DNA from: Siphonodentalium dalli
Lineage: Eukaryota > Mollusca > Scaphopoda > Gadilida > Siphonodentaliidae
Reading direction: 5' to 3'
Assembly: GCA_032622095.1 (NCBI GenBank)
Contig: CP136062.1
Coordinates: 16,331,710-16,395,709 of the forward strand
Length of the DNA stretch: 64,000 nt
Positions 45,901 to 59,141 of the stretch are shown piece by piece (position 1 is the stretch's first letter; each line of letters starts with the position of its first letter). The notes under the pieces are model-generated. The model was not told the origin of the DNA. It did not search any database and saw nothing but the letters and a program-made list of their open reading frames with translations. A program made the position numbers and the translations under genes.

Positions 45901-48900
45901 GACAGACATTACGCACATCAAAGCCCCCGCAACACATCGTGGGACGGACACACATTACGCACATCAAAGCCCCCGCTGCACATCGTGGTATGGACACACA
46001 TTACGCACATTAAATCCCCCGTAACAAATCGTGGGACGGACACACATTACACACATTAAAGCCCCCGTAACAAATCGTGGGACGGACACACATTACGCAC
46101 ATTAAAGCCCCCGTAACAAATCGTGAGACGGACACACATTACGCACATTAAAGCCCCCCGTAACAAATCGTGGGAAGGACACACTTTACACAGATTAAAG
46201 CCCACAGTAACAAATCGTGAGACACGTACATTACGCATGTTAAAGTCCCCGTAACAAATCGTAGGACGACACACATTACGCATATTAGAGTCCCCATAAC
46301 AAATCGTGGGACGGATACACATTACGCACATTAACCCACCCGTAACAAATTGTGGGACACGCACATTACGCACGTTAAAGTCCCCGTAACAAATCGTAGG
46401 ACGGACACACATTACGCACATTAAAGTGCCCGTAACAAATCTCGGGACGGACACACATCACGCACATTAAAGCCTCCGTAACAAATCTCGGGACGGACAC
46501 ACATTACGCACTTTAAAGACCCCGTAACAGATCGTTCGACGGACACACATTACGCACATTAAAGCCCCCGTAATAAATCGTGGGACACGTACATTACGCA
46601 TATTAAAGTCCTCGTAACAATCGTAGGACGACACACATTACGCACATTAGAGTTCCCATAATAAATCGTAGGACGGACACACTTTACACACATTAAAGTC
46701 CCCGTAACAAATCTTGGGACGGACACACTTCACGCACATTAAAGCCTCCGTAACAAATCTCGGGACGGACACACATTACGCACATTAAAGCCCCCGTAAC
46801 AAATCGTGGGACACACATTACGCACATTAATGCCCCCGTAACAAATCGTGGGAAACACATCACGCACATTAAAGCCCCCGCAACAAATCTTGGGACGGAC
46901 ACACATTACGCACATTAAAGCCCCCGTAACAAATCGTGGGACGGACACACATTACGCACATTAAAGCCTCCGTAACAAATCTCGGGACGGACACACATTA
47001 CGCACATTAAAGCCCCCATAACACATCGTCGGACACACATTACGCACATTAGAGCCCCCGTAAAAAATCGTGGGACGGACACACATTAAAGTCCCCGTAA
47101 CAAATCGTGGGGCGGACACACATTACGCACATTAGAGCCCCGTAACACATCTTGGGACGGACACACATTACGCACATTAAAGCCTCCGTAACAAATCTCG
47201 GGACGGACACACATTAGGCACATTAAAGCCCCCGTAACAAATCGTGGGACACACAACACGCACTTTAAAGCCCCGAAACATATCTTGGGACGGACACACA
47301 TTACGCACATTAAAGCCCCCGTAACAAATCGTGGGACACACAACACGCACATTAAAGCCCCGAAACAAATCTTGGGACGGACACACATTACGCACATTAA
47401 AGCCCCCGTAACAAATCGTGGAACACACACACATTACGCATACTTAAGCCTCCGAAACAAATCGTGGAACGGACACAAATTAAAGCCCCCGAAACAAATC
47501 GTTGGACGGATAAACATTACGCACATTAACCCACCACCCCCGTAACAAATTGTGGGACACGCACATTACGCACGTTAAAGTCCCCGTAACAAATCGTAGG
47601 ACGGACACACATTACGCACATTAAAGTCCCCGTAACAAATCGTGGGACGGACACATATTACGCACATTAAAGCCCCTGTAACAAATCGTTCGACGGACAC
47701 ACATTACGCACATTAAAACCCCGTAACTAATCGTGGGACGGACACATATTTCGCACGTTAAAGTCCCCGTAACAAATCGTGGGACGGACACACATTACTC
47801 ACATTAAAGCCCACGTAACAAATCGAGGGACGGACACACATTACGTACATTAAAGCCCCCGTAACAAATCGTGGGACGGACAGACATTACGCACATCAAA
47901 GCCCCCGCAACACATCGTGGGACGGACACACATTACGCACATCAAAGCCCCCGCTACACATCGTGGTACGGACACACATTACGCACATTAAATCCCCCGT
48001 AACAAATCGTGGGACGGACACACATTACACACATTAAAGCCCCCGTAACAAATCGTGGGACGGACACACATTACGCAAATTAAAGCCCCCGTAACAAATC
48101 GTGGGACGGACACACATTACGCATATTAAAGCCCCCCGTAACAAATCGTGGGAAGGACACACTTTACACAGATTAAAGCCCACAGTAACAAATCGTGAGA
48201 CACGTACATTACGCATGTTAAAGTCCCCGTAACAAATGGTAGGACGACACACATTACGCACATTAAAGTCCCGGTAACAAATCTTGGGACGGACACACAT
48301 CACGCACATTAAAGCCTCCGTAACAAATCTCGGGACGGACACACATTACGCACATTAAAGACCCCGTAACAAATCGTGGGACACACATTACGCACATTAA
48401 TGCCCCCGTAACAAATCGTGGGACACACATCACGCACATTAAAGCCCCCGCAACAAATCTTGGGACGGACACACATTACGCACATTAAAGCCCCCGTAAC
48501 AAATCGTGGGACGGACACACATTACGCACATTAAAGCCCCCGTAACAAATCGTGGGACGGACAGACATTACGCACATTATAGCCCCCGTAACAAATCGTG
48601 GGACGGACAAACATTACACACATTAAAGCCCCCGTAACAAATCGTGGGACGGACACACATTACGCACATTAAAGCCCACGTACCAAGTCGTGGGACGGTC
48701 ACACATTACGCACATTAAACCCCCCGTAACAAATCGTGGGACGGACACACATTACACAGATTAAAGCCCACAGTAACAAATCGTGAGACACGTACATTAC
48801 GCATGTTAAAGTCCCCGTAACAAATCGTAGGACGACACACATTACTCACATTAGAGTCCCCATAACAAATCGTGGGACGGATACATATTACGCACATTAA

Positions 48901-51900
48901 TCCACCCCGTAACAAATTGTGGGACACGCACATAACGCACGTTAAAGTCCCCGTAACAAATCGTAGGACGGACACACATTACGTACATTAAAGCCCCCGT
49001 TATAAATCGTGGAACGCACACACATTACAAACATTAAAGCCCCCGTAACAAATCGTGGGGCGCGCACACATTAAACACATTAAAGTCCCCGTAACAAATC
49101 GTGGGACGGACACATATTACTCACATTAAAGCCCCCGTAACAAATCGTGGGACGGACACACATTACGCACATTAAAGCCTCCGTAACAAATCGTGGAACA
49201 CACACACATTACGCATACTAAAGCCTCCGAAACAAATCATGGAACGGACACAAATTAAAGCCCCCGTAACAAATCGTGGGATGGACACACATTACTCACA
49301 TTAAAGCCCCGTAACAAATTGTGGGACGCACACACATTACGCGCATTAAAGCCCCCTTAACAAGTCGAGGGACAGACACACATTACATACATTAAATCCC
49401 CCGTAACAAATCTTGGGACGGACACACATTACGCGCATTAAAGCCCCCGTAACAAATCGTGGGATGGACACACATTAAATCCCCCGTAACAAATCGTGGG
49501 ATGGACACACATTACGCACATTAAAGCCCCCGTAACAAATCGTGGAACACACACACATTACGCATACTAAAGACTCCGAAACAAATCGTGGAACGGACAC
49601 AAATTAAAGCCCCTGTAACAAATCGTGGGACGACACACATTACTCACATTAAAGCCCGTAACAAATGTTGGGACGGACACACATTACGCGCATTAAAGCC
49701 CCCGAAACAAATCGTGGGATGGACACACATTACACACATTAAATCCCCGGTAAATCGTGGGACGGACACACATTACGCACATTTAAGCCCCGGTAACAAA
49801 TCGTGGGACTGACACACATTACACACATTAAAGCCCCGTAACAAATCGTGGGACAGACACACATAACGCACATTAAAGCCCCCGTAACAAATCGTTGGAC
49901 GGACACACATTACGCACATAAAAGCCCCCCCCCCCCCCCCCGTAACAAATCGTGGGACGGACACACATTACACAGAATAAAGCCCACAGTAACAAATCGT
50001 GAGACACGTACATTACGAATGTTAAAGTTCCCGTAACAAATCGTAGGACGACACACATTACGCACATTAGAGTCCCCATAACAAATCGAGGAACGGATAC
50101 ACATTACGCACATTAACCCACCCCCCCCCCCCCCGTAACAAATTGTTGGACACGCACATTACGCACGTTAAGGTCCCCGTAACAAATCGTAGGACGGAAA
50201 CACATTACGCACATTAAAGTCGCCGTAACAAATCGTGGGACGGACACATATTACGCACATTAAAGCCCCTGTAACAAGTCGTTCGAAGGGACACACATTA
50301 CGCACATTAAAACCCCGTAACTAATCGTGGGACGGACACACATTACGCACGTTAAAGCCCCCGTAACAAATCGTGGAACGGACACACATTACAGCCCCCG
50401 TAACAAATCGTGGGACAGAACGGACAAACATTACGCACATTAAAGCTCCCGTAACAAGTCCACAGACGAACACACATTACGCACACTAAAGTTTAAAAAC
50501 TCCCCCGTAGCAAATCGTGGGACGGACACACATACGTACATTAAAGTCCCCGTAACTAATCGTGGGACGGACACACATGACGCACATTAAAGCCTCCGTA
50601 ACAAATCGTGGGACGGACACATATTACGCACATTAAATCCCCGTAACAAATCGTGGGACACACATCACGCTCATTAAAGCCTCCGTAACAAATCGTGGGA
50701 CGGACACACATTAAAGCCCCCGTAACAAATCGTGGGACGGACACACATTACGCACATTAAAGCTCCCGTAACAAATCGAGGGACGAACACACATTACGCA
50801 GATTAAAGTCCCCGTAACAAATCGTGGGACGGACACACATTACGCACATTAAAGCCCCCCGTAACAAATCGTGAGACGGACACACATTACACAGATTAAA
50901 GCCCACAGTAACAAATCGTGAGACACGTACATTACGCATGTTAAAGTCCCCGTAACAAATCGTAGGACGACAGACATTACGCACATTATAGTCCCCATAA
51001 CAAATCGTGCGACGGATACACATTACTCACATTAACCCACCCCTCCCCCGTAACAAATTTTGGGACACGCACATTACGCACGTTAAAGTCCCCGTAACAA
51101 ATCGTAGGACGGACACACATTACGCACATTAAAGTCCCCGTAACAAGTCGTGGGACGGACACATATTACGCACATTAAAGCCCCTGTAGCAAATCGTTCG
51201 ACGGACACACATTACGCACATTAAAACCCCGTAACTAATCGTGGGACGAACACACATTACGCACGTTAAAGCCCCCGTAACAAATCGTGGGACGGACAAA
51301 CATTACGCACATTAAAGCTCCCGTAACAAGTCGACGGACGAACACACATTACGCACACTAAAGTTAAACTCCCCCGTAGCAAATCGTGGGACGGACACAC
51401 ATTGCGCACATTAAAGTCCCCGTAACTAATCGTGGGACGGACACACATGACGCACATTAAAGCCTCCGTAACAAATCTTGGGACTGACACACATTACGCA
51501 CATTAGAGCCCCCGTATCAAATCGTGGGATGGACATACATTACGCACATGAGAGCCACCGTAACAAATCGTGGGACGGACACATATTACGCACATTAAAG
51601 CCCCGTAACAAATCGTGGGACACACATCACGCACATTAAAGCCCCCGTAACAAATCGTGGGACGGACACACATTAAAGCCCCCGTAACAAATCGTGGGAC
51701 GGACACACATTACGCACATTAAAGTCCCCGTAACAAATCGTGGGACGGACACATATGACGCACATTAAAGCACCTGTAACAAATCGTTCGACGGACACAC
51801 ATTACGCATATTAAAACCCCGTAACTAATCGCGGGACGGACACACATTACGCACGTTAAAGCCCCCGTAACAAATCGTGGGACGGACACACATTACGTAC

Positions 51901-53787
51901 ATTAAAGCCCCCGTAACTAATCGTGGGACGGAACGGACACATATTAGAATTTGTGGGGTGGTGAGACTATACAAACTATACTTCAAATAATACACAATGA
52001 TATACTGTATGTATACACTTGTAAATATGTTTTACCTATTGTGTTGACAACCCAAATTATTATGTATCAGTGTTATAACGGCAATTGGGAGAGGGGGTTA
52101 TGTATAAGTGGATCGCACTTGTCCTCCAGTCCCAATGCCAATCTGTATTGTTATAAACTTATTGGTAATAAATATGTTTAAACCAACAAATCGTGGGACG
52201 GACACATATTACGCACATTAAAACCCCCGTAACAAATCGTGGAACACACACACATTACGCACACTAAAGCCTCCGAAACAAATCGTGGAACGGACACAAA
52301 TTAAAGACCCCGTAACAAATCATGTGACGGACACATATTACGCACATTAAAGCCCCCGTAACAAATCGTGGGACGCACACACATTACGCACATTAAAGCC
52401 CCGTAACAAATCGAGGGACGGACACACATTACACACATTAAAGACCCCGTAACAAATCGTGGGACGGACACACATTACGCACATTAAAGCCCCCGTAACA
52501 AATCGTGGGACGGACACACATTACACAGATGAAAGTCCACAGTAACAAATCGTGAGACACGTACATTACGCATGTTAAAGTCCCCGTAACAAATCGTAGG
52601 ACGACACACATTACGCACATTAGAGTCCCCAAAACAAATCGTGGGACGGACACACATTACGCACATTAAAGCCCCGTAACAAATCGTGGGACGGACATAC
52701 ATTGCGCACATTAACCCCCCCCCCCCGTAACAAATTGTGGGACACGCATATTACGCACGTTAAAGTCCCCGTAACAAATCGTAGTACGGACACACATTAC
52801 GCACATTAAAGTCCCCGTAACAAATCGTGGGACGGACACACATTAAGCACATTAAAACCCCGTAACTAATCGTGGGACGGAATGGACACACATTACGCAC
52901 ATTAAACTCCCCGTAATAAGTCTAGTAAAACCCCCATAACTAATCGAGGGACGGACACACATTACGCACATTAAAGCCCATGTAACAAATCGTGGGACGG
53001 ACACATATCACGCACATTAAAGCCCCCGTAACTAATCGTCGGACGGAATGGACACACGTTGCGCACATTAAAGCCCCCGTAACAGGTCGACGGACGAACA
53101 CACATTACGCACATTAAATTTAAACTCCCCCATAGCAAATCGTGGGACGGACACACATTACGCACATTAAAGACCCCAAATCGTGGGACGGACACACATT
53201 ACGCACATTAAAGCCTACGTACCAAATCGTAGGACACACATTACGCACATTAAAGCCCCCGTAACAAATCGTGGGACTGGCACACATTACGCACATTAAA
53301 GTCCCCGTAACAAATCGTGGGACGCACACACATTACGCGCATTAAAGCCCTCCTAACAAATCGAGGGACGGACACACATTAATGCCCTCGTAACTAATCG
53401 TGGGACGGAACGGACACACATTACGCACATTAACGCCCCCGTAACAAGTCGACGGGCGAACACACATTGCGCATATTAAAGTTACCCCCCCCCCCCCCAC
53501 CTTTACAAATCGTGGGACGGACACACATACGCATATTAAAGCCCATGTAACAAATCGTGGGACAGACACACATTACGCACATTATTAATTTAAAGCCCCC
53601 GTAACTAATCGTGGGACGGAACGGACACACATTACGCACATTAAAGTCCCCGTAACAAGTCATCGGACGAACACACATTACGCACATTAAAGTTACCCCC
53701 CCCCCCCGTTACTAATCCAGGAACGGACACATATTACGCACATTAAGGCCCCTGTAACTAATCGTGTGACGCACATTACGCACATTT
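42914..53787. repeat. 46-bp satellite, ~235 monomers with higher-order structure
   Basis: The monomer, GTAACAAATCGTGGGACGGA then CACACATTACGCACATTAAA and GCCCCC, is 46 bp (measured 48496 to 48542) and has four CpGs. Monomers vary by short deletions (GGACACACAT for GGACGGACACACAT), C-run length up to about 17 (49927-49941), and marker variants. The marker ATCGTTCGACGG appears near 44206, 45710, 47685, 50281, 51195 and 51785. GTGAGACACGTACATTACG appears near 44715, 45082, 46218, 48196, 48786, 50003, 50914 and 52552. Blocks around 44.1-44.8, 45.6-46.3 and 47.6-48.2 kb repeat the same variant order, so multi-monomer segments have been duplicated. Many 60-130-codon minus-strand ORFs (CVMCVRPTICYGGFNVRN-like) are satellite translations. 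Confidence 0.96.
51947..52184 (+). mobile_element. 238-bp non-satellite insertion, possibly a retroelement 3' end
   Basis: The satellite stops at ACACATATTA and resumes at AACAAATCGTGGG. The inserted sequence ends TTGGTAATAAATATGTTTAAACC, containing AATAAA 14 nt from its right edge. Its only frame is a short, unassigned one (76 codons). A polyadenylation signal at the end suggests a 5'-truncated retrotransposed fragment, but no target duplication is clear and part of a monomer is missing. Confidence 0.6.
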
Positions 53788-54249
53788 GTCCCCGGTGGAC
53801 ACATATCACCACATGTGTGCAGTTATTGCAACGATATTAATTTACCCAGATAAACAATTAGGCGCTTAAATTATGAGCAGATACTTGTAAACGGTTGCAA
53901 TTATTTTCTTGTTTTAAGTTGGTCAAGGAAACAAGCTCGTCTGTTCACACTCTTTGTGTAGCGTAATTGTTATCCAGTCTGAATGAATGTACCAACCATA
54001 ACTAGATCGATATTATGACAATAGTCATTTATTTATTCTAAGAAAAGTACGGTGGTTTGGTATGATTGTGACCGTGAATGTTGAGTGTCTTCACTGTTTT
54101 TAAAGGTACTCAATTCGATTCAATGGTTCCCATATAATCAGATTCCAATAACAACAACAACATTTTTAGAAATGCCTCTTCAGTTATCACAATCGATTAA
54201 TTGCCCAAAAACAGTGCTAACCTGGTACCCCAAACTTTCCAACTGTTGG
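53788..54249. other. No gene seen
   Basis: AT-rich sequence between the satellite and the 17-bp array. A 60-codon plus-strand frame has no recognisable features. Confidence 0.5.
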
Positions 54250-54545
54250 ACATTTCTAACTGATTGACATTTCTAACTGATTGACATTTCTAACTGATTC
54301 ACATTTTTGTCTGATTCACATTTCTAACTGATTGAATTTCTAACTGATTCACATTTCTAACTGATTCACATTTCTATCTGATTCACATTTATAGCTGATT
54401 CACATTTCTAACTGATTCACATTTATAATTGATTCACATTTATAACTGTTTCACATTTCTAACTGATTCACATTTCTAACTGATTGATATTTATAACTGA
54501 TTCACATTTATAACTGATTCACATTTATAACTGATTCACATTTAC
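54250..54545. repeat. 17-bp minisatellite
   Basis: The unit CATTTCTAACTGATTSA repeats about 17 times with TTATAACTG and TTCTATCTG variants. Because it starts at CCAACTGTTGGACATTTCTA, it may have grown from the TTGGAAATTTCCAAC motifs of the CAGGGACGTGGC family, whose right end lies at 55422. Confidence 0.93.
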
Positions 54546-54559
54546 GTGATTGATGAACT

Positions 54560-55290
54560 AAAAGTTGACCGAAGGTATGACAATATTGGACTTTTTCACA
54601 CTAAATACTGGAACATTACTCTAAATACTGGAATATTGAACTAAGGGAAGAAGAAATTCACTAACTACTGGAATATTAGACTATCAGAAAAACATCACTA
54701 AATAATGGTTGGGAATATTGGACTATCAGAAAAAATCACTAACTACTGATTCGGAATATTGGACTATCAGAAAAAAATTACTAAATACTGGTTGGGAATA
54801 TTGGACTGACAGAAGAAAATCACTAAGTATTGGTTGGGAATATTGGACTGTCAGAAGAAATAAATAAATACTGGTTGGAATATTGGACTATCATAAGAAG
54901 AGATTCACTAAATACTGGTTGTGAATATTTGACTATAAAAATAAAATCACTAACTACTGATTCGGAATATTGGACTATCAGAAACAAATTACTAAATACT
55001 GGTTGGGAATATTGGACTGACAGAAGAAAATCACTAAGTATTGGTTGGGAATATTGGACTGTCAGAAGAAATAAATAAATACTGGTTGGAATATTGGACT
55101 ATCAGAAGAAGAAATTCACTAAATACTGGTTGGGAATATTTGACTATCAGAACAAATCACTAACTACTGATTCGGAATATTGGACTATCAGAAAAAAATC
55201 ACTAAATACTGGTTGGGAATATTGGACTCACAGTCAGAAAAAAGTAACTAAATACTGGTTGGAATATTGGACTATCAGAAGAAATTCAAA
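54560..55290. repeat. ~42-bp tandem repeat with ~210-bp higher-order period
   Basis: Units of the form GGTTGGGAATATTGGACT plus CAGAAGAAAATCACTAAAT. GATTCGGAATATTGGACTAT recurs near 54748, 54960 and 55168, giving a multi-unit period of about 208-212 bp. ORFs of 66-82 codons (NTGWEYWTDRRKS-like) are repeat translations. Confidence 0.92.
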
Positions 55291-55422
55291 CTAATGTTGG
55301 TCTGAAATTTCCGACCGTTGTGTCATGCATAAAATTTCCAACTGTTGACAATTTTGGCCAAAGTTAAAATTTGGGGCGAGACACCCCTTCCCCCATCCTA
55401 CCTGTCTCTCGCCACGTCCCTG
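55291..55422. mobile_element. Right end of a CAGGGACGTGGC-family element
   Basis: AAATTTCCAACTGTTGAC and GGGGCGAGACACCCC lead to GCCACGTCCCTG at 55411-55422, identical to the right terminus of 18619-20132. A matching left terminus is not seen upstream, so the two tandem arrays before it may be internal expansions of this copy. Confidence 0.75.
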
Positions 55423-55956
55423 TATCTACCGCCTCAACTATATGTGAGTATATATAAATTTGATACAATATTAAAACTAATTTTTTAAAAACCCATAGTC
55501 GTATTTGATAAAAGTCAGGAACGTGGATGACACTGCAGCATTGTTGTCAGCGTTTTCTTCAGCAGTTCACTATAATATGCATCAGAATATTCCCGCGGGT
55601 ATGATCCAACTCGCGACACCAGCTGTTTGTCTGAAAAGCTTTGAACTTGTTTCCCGGCGACGTCACGACCCAGAGCATAAAACATTCATCAGTTCATATT
55701 GGTGTTGTGCGCATCCATGGTCACGTTCAATGAGCTAGAAATTTAGTGTACGTTCATGCAGTCGCAAATTTGCCAGATTCGTTATTTCGTGGGAGAATCC
55801 AGATTCAGAATCCGAAACTGATTACGCGGCGGGGCTAAATCGCGATTACGCTGATTTTAGGTCAGATTTTGAAATTCACGTGGTCGCCGGTACCACGTTT
55901 AATGTTCTCCCAGCGTCAAACATCGCTCATGTATTTGACACCAGTATTGATTTGTA
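55423..55956. other. Unassigned region with one weak frame
   Basis: A 78-codon plus-strand frame from a TTG at 55505 (VRNVDDTAALLSAFSSAVHY near the start) has protein-like composition but no family I recognise. A TAG acceptor-like site precedes it at about 55498. It could be an isolated exon or chance. Confidence 0.3.
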
Positions 55957-56321
55957 AAGGGACGTGGCGACAGGGGTTAGTTGATTGGGGTGTCTACCCC
56001 CCTCCCCCAACGTAGGTACATTTCCAAAAGTTGGAAATATCTTGCCTGATGACGCAACATTAGTTGGACATTTTACAACAGATAGGTGGAATTGTTCTCA
56101 TTTTTGATTTTCCAACCAGTAATTAGTGTATGAAACGGACATCAGTTGGTGTAATTTTCCAATCTTAGGATGTGTCAGGTTTGATATTTCCAAGAGAGTG
56201 CAAATGGAATTATGCGAACCTGTGAGTTTGATGTTTGGTTCAAAGGGCGGGGTGCAGTTGGAAATTTGAAGGTGAACCCCACTCCCACATGCCCCATGGG
56301 AACCCTCTAACCACGTCCCTA
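55957..56321. mobile_element. 365-bp MITE of the CAGGGACGTGGC hAT-like family
   Basis: The ends are AAGGGACGTGGCGACAGGGG and ACCACGTCCCTA. Flanking GATTTGTA and AACTTGTA are a plausible eroded 8-bp duplication. The interior has AAAAGTTGGAAATATC and CAGTTGGAAATTTGAAGG motifs as in the 1.5-kb member. A 114-codon minus-strand frame over its right half is incidental. Confidence 0.82.
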
Positions 56322-57141
56322 GAACTTGTAGATGTGGGTATTTAATCAAATATATTGACTGACATAGTCCTGCGATCATAGAATAGGCTTTACATTTATG
56401 TTTGTGAGATAGGGAGATGCAGCTCACATGCGACCACAACATTAGCTACAAGGGCAAAGCTTTATTTTCCAACTAAATTTCATGCACTTTCAGGCACTTT
56501 GGCCAAAAAGTGCATATGAACTTGTTATAAGACTGTATAGTACATACGTGTATCTGATAATCCATAGATAGCATATAATCCTACTATTCCTTGAATAAGA
56601 AGGAACATATAATTACGAATAAAGCGGAAGACATAATCCAGGTTCACTTGAATTCGGTCAATGGTGACGTTATCCGCCGAATTTGAAATTGACATGCGTT
56701 GGGGTGGTATTTTATGGATGGAATTATGAAATGAACATTATGAAAGTAAAAATGAAATTGACAAGGCTTTGCTTCATGTTCGCCATCAACCGAAGTGCTC
56801 CCCCAGCGTTACTATCAATAACATCATTATTTGGCTAATATCAGTAAAATTCTGCCCGTCTACATTCGACAGCACATATATGTCTCCCTATTTAAAATTC
56901 TTTGATATGGATCGTTTGTATTCTGCAATAATGTGTACCCAAGGGACGGATTGTTATGTTTTATTGTGTTTTTAAACACTGAGGTGGTGAAATCTCGGTT
57001 TGTTTACATTATGAATGTTCTGTATCCGATTACGGAATCAGAATCAGAATCTGGATTACGACGAAATAGCGATTACGGTCTGTTCGTTTATGGGGTGTAA
57101 TCCGTAATCTGAATCTGGATTCTCCCATGAATAATGACTCG
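56322..57141. other. No gene seen
   Basis: AT-rich sequence. A 68-codon plus-strand frame at 56769 lacks recognisable features. CCGAATTACGG-like palindromic words lie near 57025-57120 (TCCGATTACGGAATC, CCGTAATCTGAATCTGG). Confidence 0.45.
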
Positions 57142-57260
57142 GGCATTCGTTTGTAGGCATTCGTTTGTAGACATTCGTTTGTAGGCATTCGTTTGTAGGC
57201 ACTCGTTTGTATGCATTCGTTTGTAGGCATTTGTTTGTAGGCATTCGTTTGTAGGCATTT
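57142..57260. repeat. 14-bp minisatellite
   Basis: The unit GCATTCGTTTGTAG repeats about 8.5 times with single-base variants (ACATTC, GCACTC, GTATGC). Minus-strand ORFs of repeated TNECLQTNAYKRMP are translations of it. Confidence 0.94.
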
Positions 57261-59141
57261 CGGTAGAGAATAAGAAAGCTACAATGTGCCAGAAACCGAA
57301 TGCAAAAATGCATATAAAATGCACATGTACCACAGCTAACTACGCGAGAAGTACAAACTATATATTTCCACTCGAAGCGATGCTATCGAAATATGCATGA
57401 AATTATCTCGCAAGAATTGGTGTACTTTCAGACGACCACGATACAATCGTAAGTGGAAAGATTTCCGTCGTAGGAAGTAACCGGTAGATGGAGTGCGCAT
57501 GCTCACGTCAAAATCGTAGGTCAAAAAATATTATCAGACAGTGTTTGATTTTCGTAGCTGGAAATGGTCATAGGGTAGTCAATCACATGCTTTAGAACAA
57601 CCTACGATATCATAATTAATGCACGTGACATCGCAATCGTCTGAACAAACTATCGACGATCTCGTCGGGCTAAAGTACACTTAATCATACACGTATTTTA
57701 AAGCAATGTGTTAGTAGCACCATTACTTGTGGAAATTGGTACTTCTCATGTCATTAGATTTAGTAGATATGCATTTTATATGAGAAAATGTCTGCAAAAT
57801 GCTGTGAAAACTTGCCAGTGTTTGAATGTACCTGTATTACTTCTCTGTGGATTCAAGGTTAACCTTATTAACTCCTTATTATAGTCAAGGGATTCCCTAA
57901 TCATTTGTACATGTATACATTGTAATGGTATATCATCCATATGGAGGGTGTTCATGAGATATATAAGCTTGTCCCCACATCCGGTTGTTACTAGCAATTT
58001 GAATTTGTTTAAATCACCATGTCCCTTGTCATTCGTGACATAAGATAACGTGCGCGAAACATCGGGGGGTATATGAATGACCCTTGAACTGGCAGTTTCC
58101 TCCAATCGTGACGTTGCTCTCGCACACCGAATTTGACCAATCTCTACCAGAGCGAACCAGCCATGCTTCCTTTCTGACTCTGTCCCCGGCTGGTACTAGT
58201 CTGTGTTTCTATATTTAGCATGGGGTTTTCCAGCAAAAATGGCGAAACCCGATCTCTCCAAAGTCAAATTTTCTATGTGCTTTGATAACAATTCCTGCAC
58301 TAAAACAGAATGGAAAATCAGAGCGGTAGTTTTATAGATGATGTTCGCAAGCTACTCGTCAAAATTGCAGCAAATTAGAACTCTTGTGTTTGACTTGCCG
58401 TGCGAGTTGTGAGAATGTCTTACACGTGAGTTTAGACTTTTGTGATGATAAAATAATCGGAGAACCGAATCACACCGTATCGAAATATAGTTCTTCGGTT
58501 TAGGTGGGACTTTTCAAACTTATATAAGGTTCAATTTTTGATCGATATTTTGTATGCTTAACAAGGCAGCATGTTACTCTATTCGCTTAGTATATATCAT
58601 AATATCGCGGAAGTCCACCAAATGTGGGTAAAATGTCGCCGGTAGCAGCGGTCTTACCGAGTCATCAAGGGAGGTAAACCCTACATGGAGTTTGGAATTT
58701 GACGTCATCTGACGCCGGATCCATAGGTCGACTATATATACTGAACAATTCTTATTGGTGTGAATTAATCGGAGAACCTATGAAAACACACTTAAAAAGA
58801 AGCCATGGCCATTGTTGTGGGGACACAATCGTTGTCTGATTGTTTAATATCTGGATGTCTCATTTTGATACCCTCGGCTCCGCCTAGGGGTTCAAAATCG
58901 ACATTTAGGTATTAACTCTCCATGTACCCCCGATGTTGCCGAATTTAACTAATAATACTTCAGAGAGTCGAACATATAGAGTAGAAGTGCAGAATTGTTT
59001 ATATTAATTGGTGGGAAATGTTCAGATTATCTCAACATTTGCTGGGATTCGATGAGGTGCGCATGGTTATCTAATAAGTATACGAACGCGTTCGGGTGGG
59101 GGTTGTTATAAGAATAATCGATAGGTTCTTCACAATACTTT
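57261..59141. other. No confident gene; one minus-strand frame of note
   Basis: A minus-strand frame at 57776-58105 (109 codons from a TTG, open further upstream) reads VIHIPPDVSRTLSYVTNDKG and GCGDKLIYLMNTLHMDD, protein-like but unassigned. Its upstream extension overlaps a dispersed repeat also at 42413-42490, which weakens it. GATACCCTCGGCTCCGCCTAGGGG near 58869-58892 is a local GC-rich block. Confidence 0.3.

Noticed and set aside
42897-53687. Dozens of 60-130-codon cysteine-rich ORFs
   Set aside because: Translations of the 46-bp satellite; cysteine pairs come from the ACGCAC and ACACAC words, not from a protein family.
42914-53787. CRISPR-like array
   Set aside because: Monomers are contiguous with no unique spacers, and this is a eukaryotic repeat context.
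54830-55294. ORFs with NTGWEYWT repeats
   Set aside because: Translations of the ~42-bp tandem array.
57030-57333. ORFs with TNECLQTNAYKR repeats
   Set aside because: Translations of the 14-bp minisatellite on the minus strand.
57776-58105. 109-codon minus-strand ORF as a confident gene
   Set aside because: No ATG at its start, upstream extension runs into a dispersed repeat, and no family match; left as a weak possibility in the region note.
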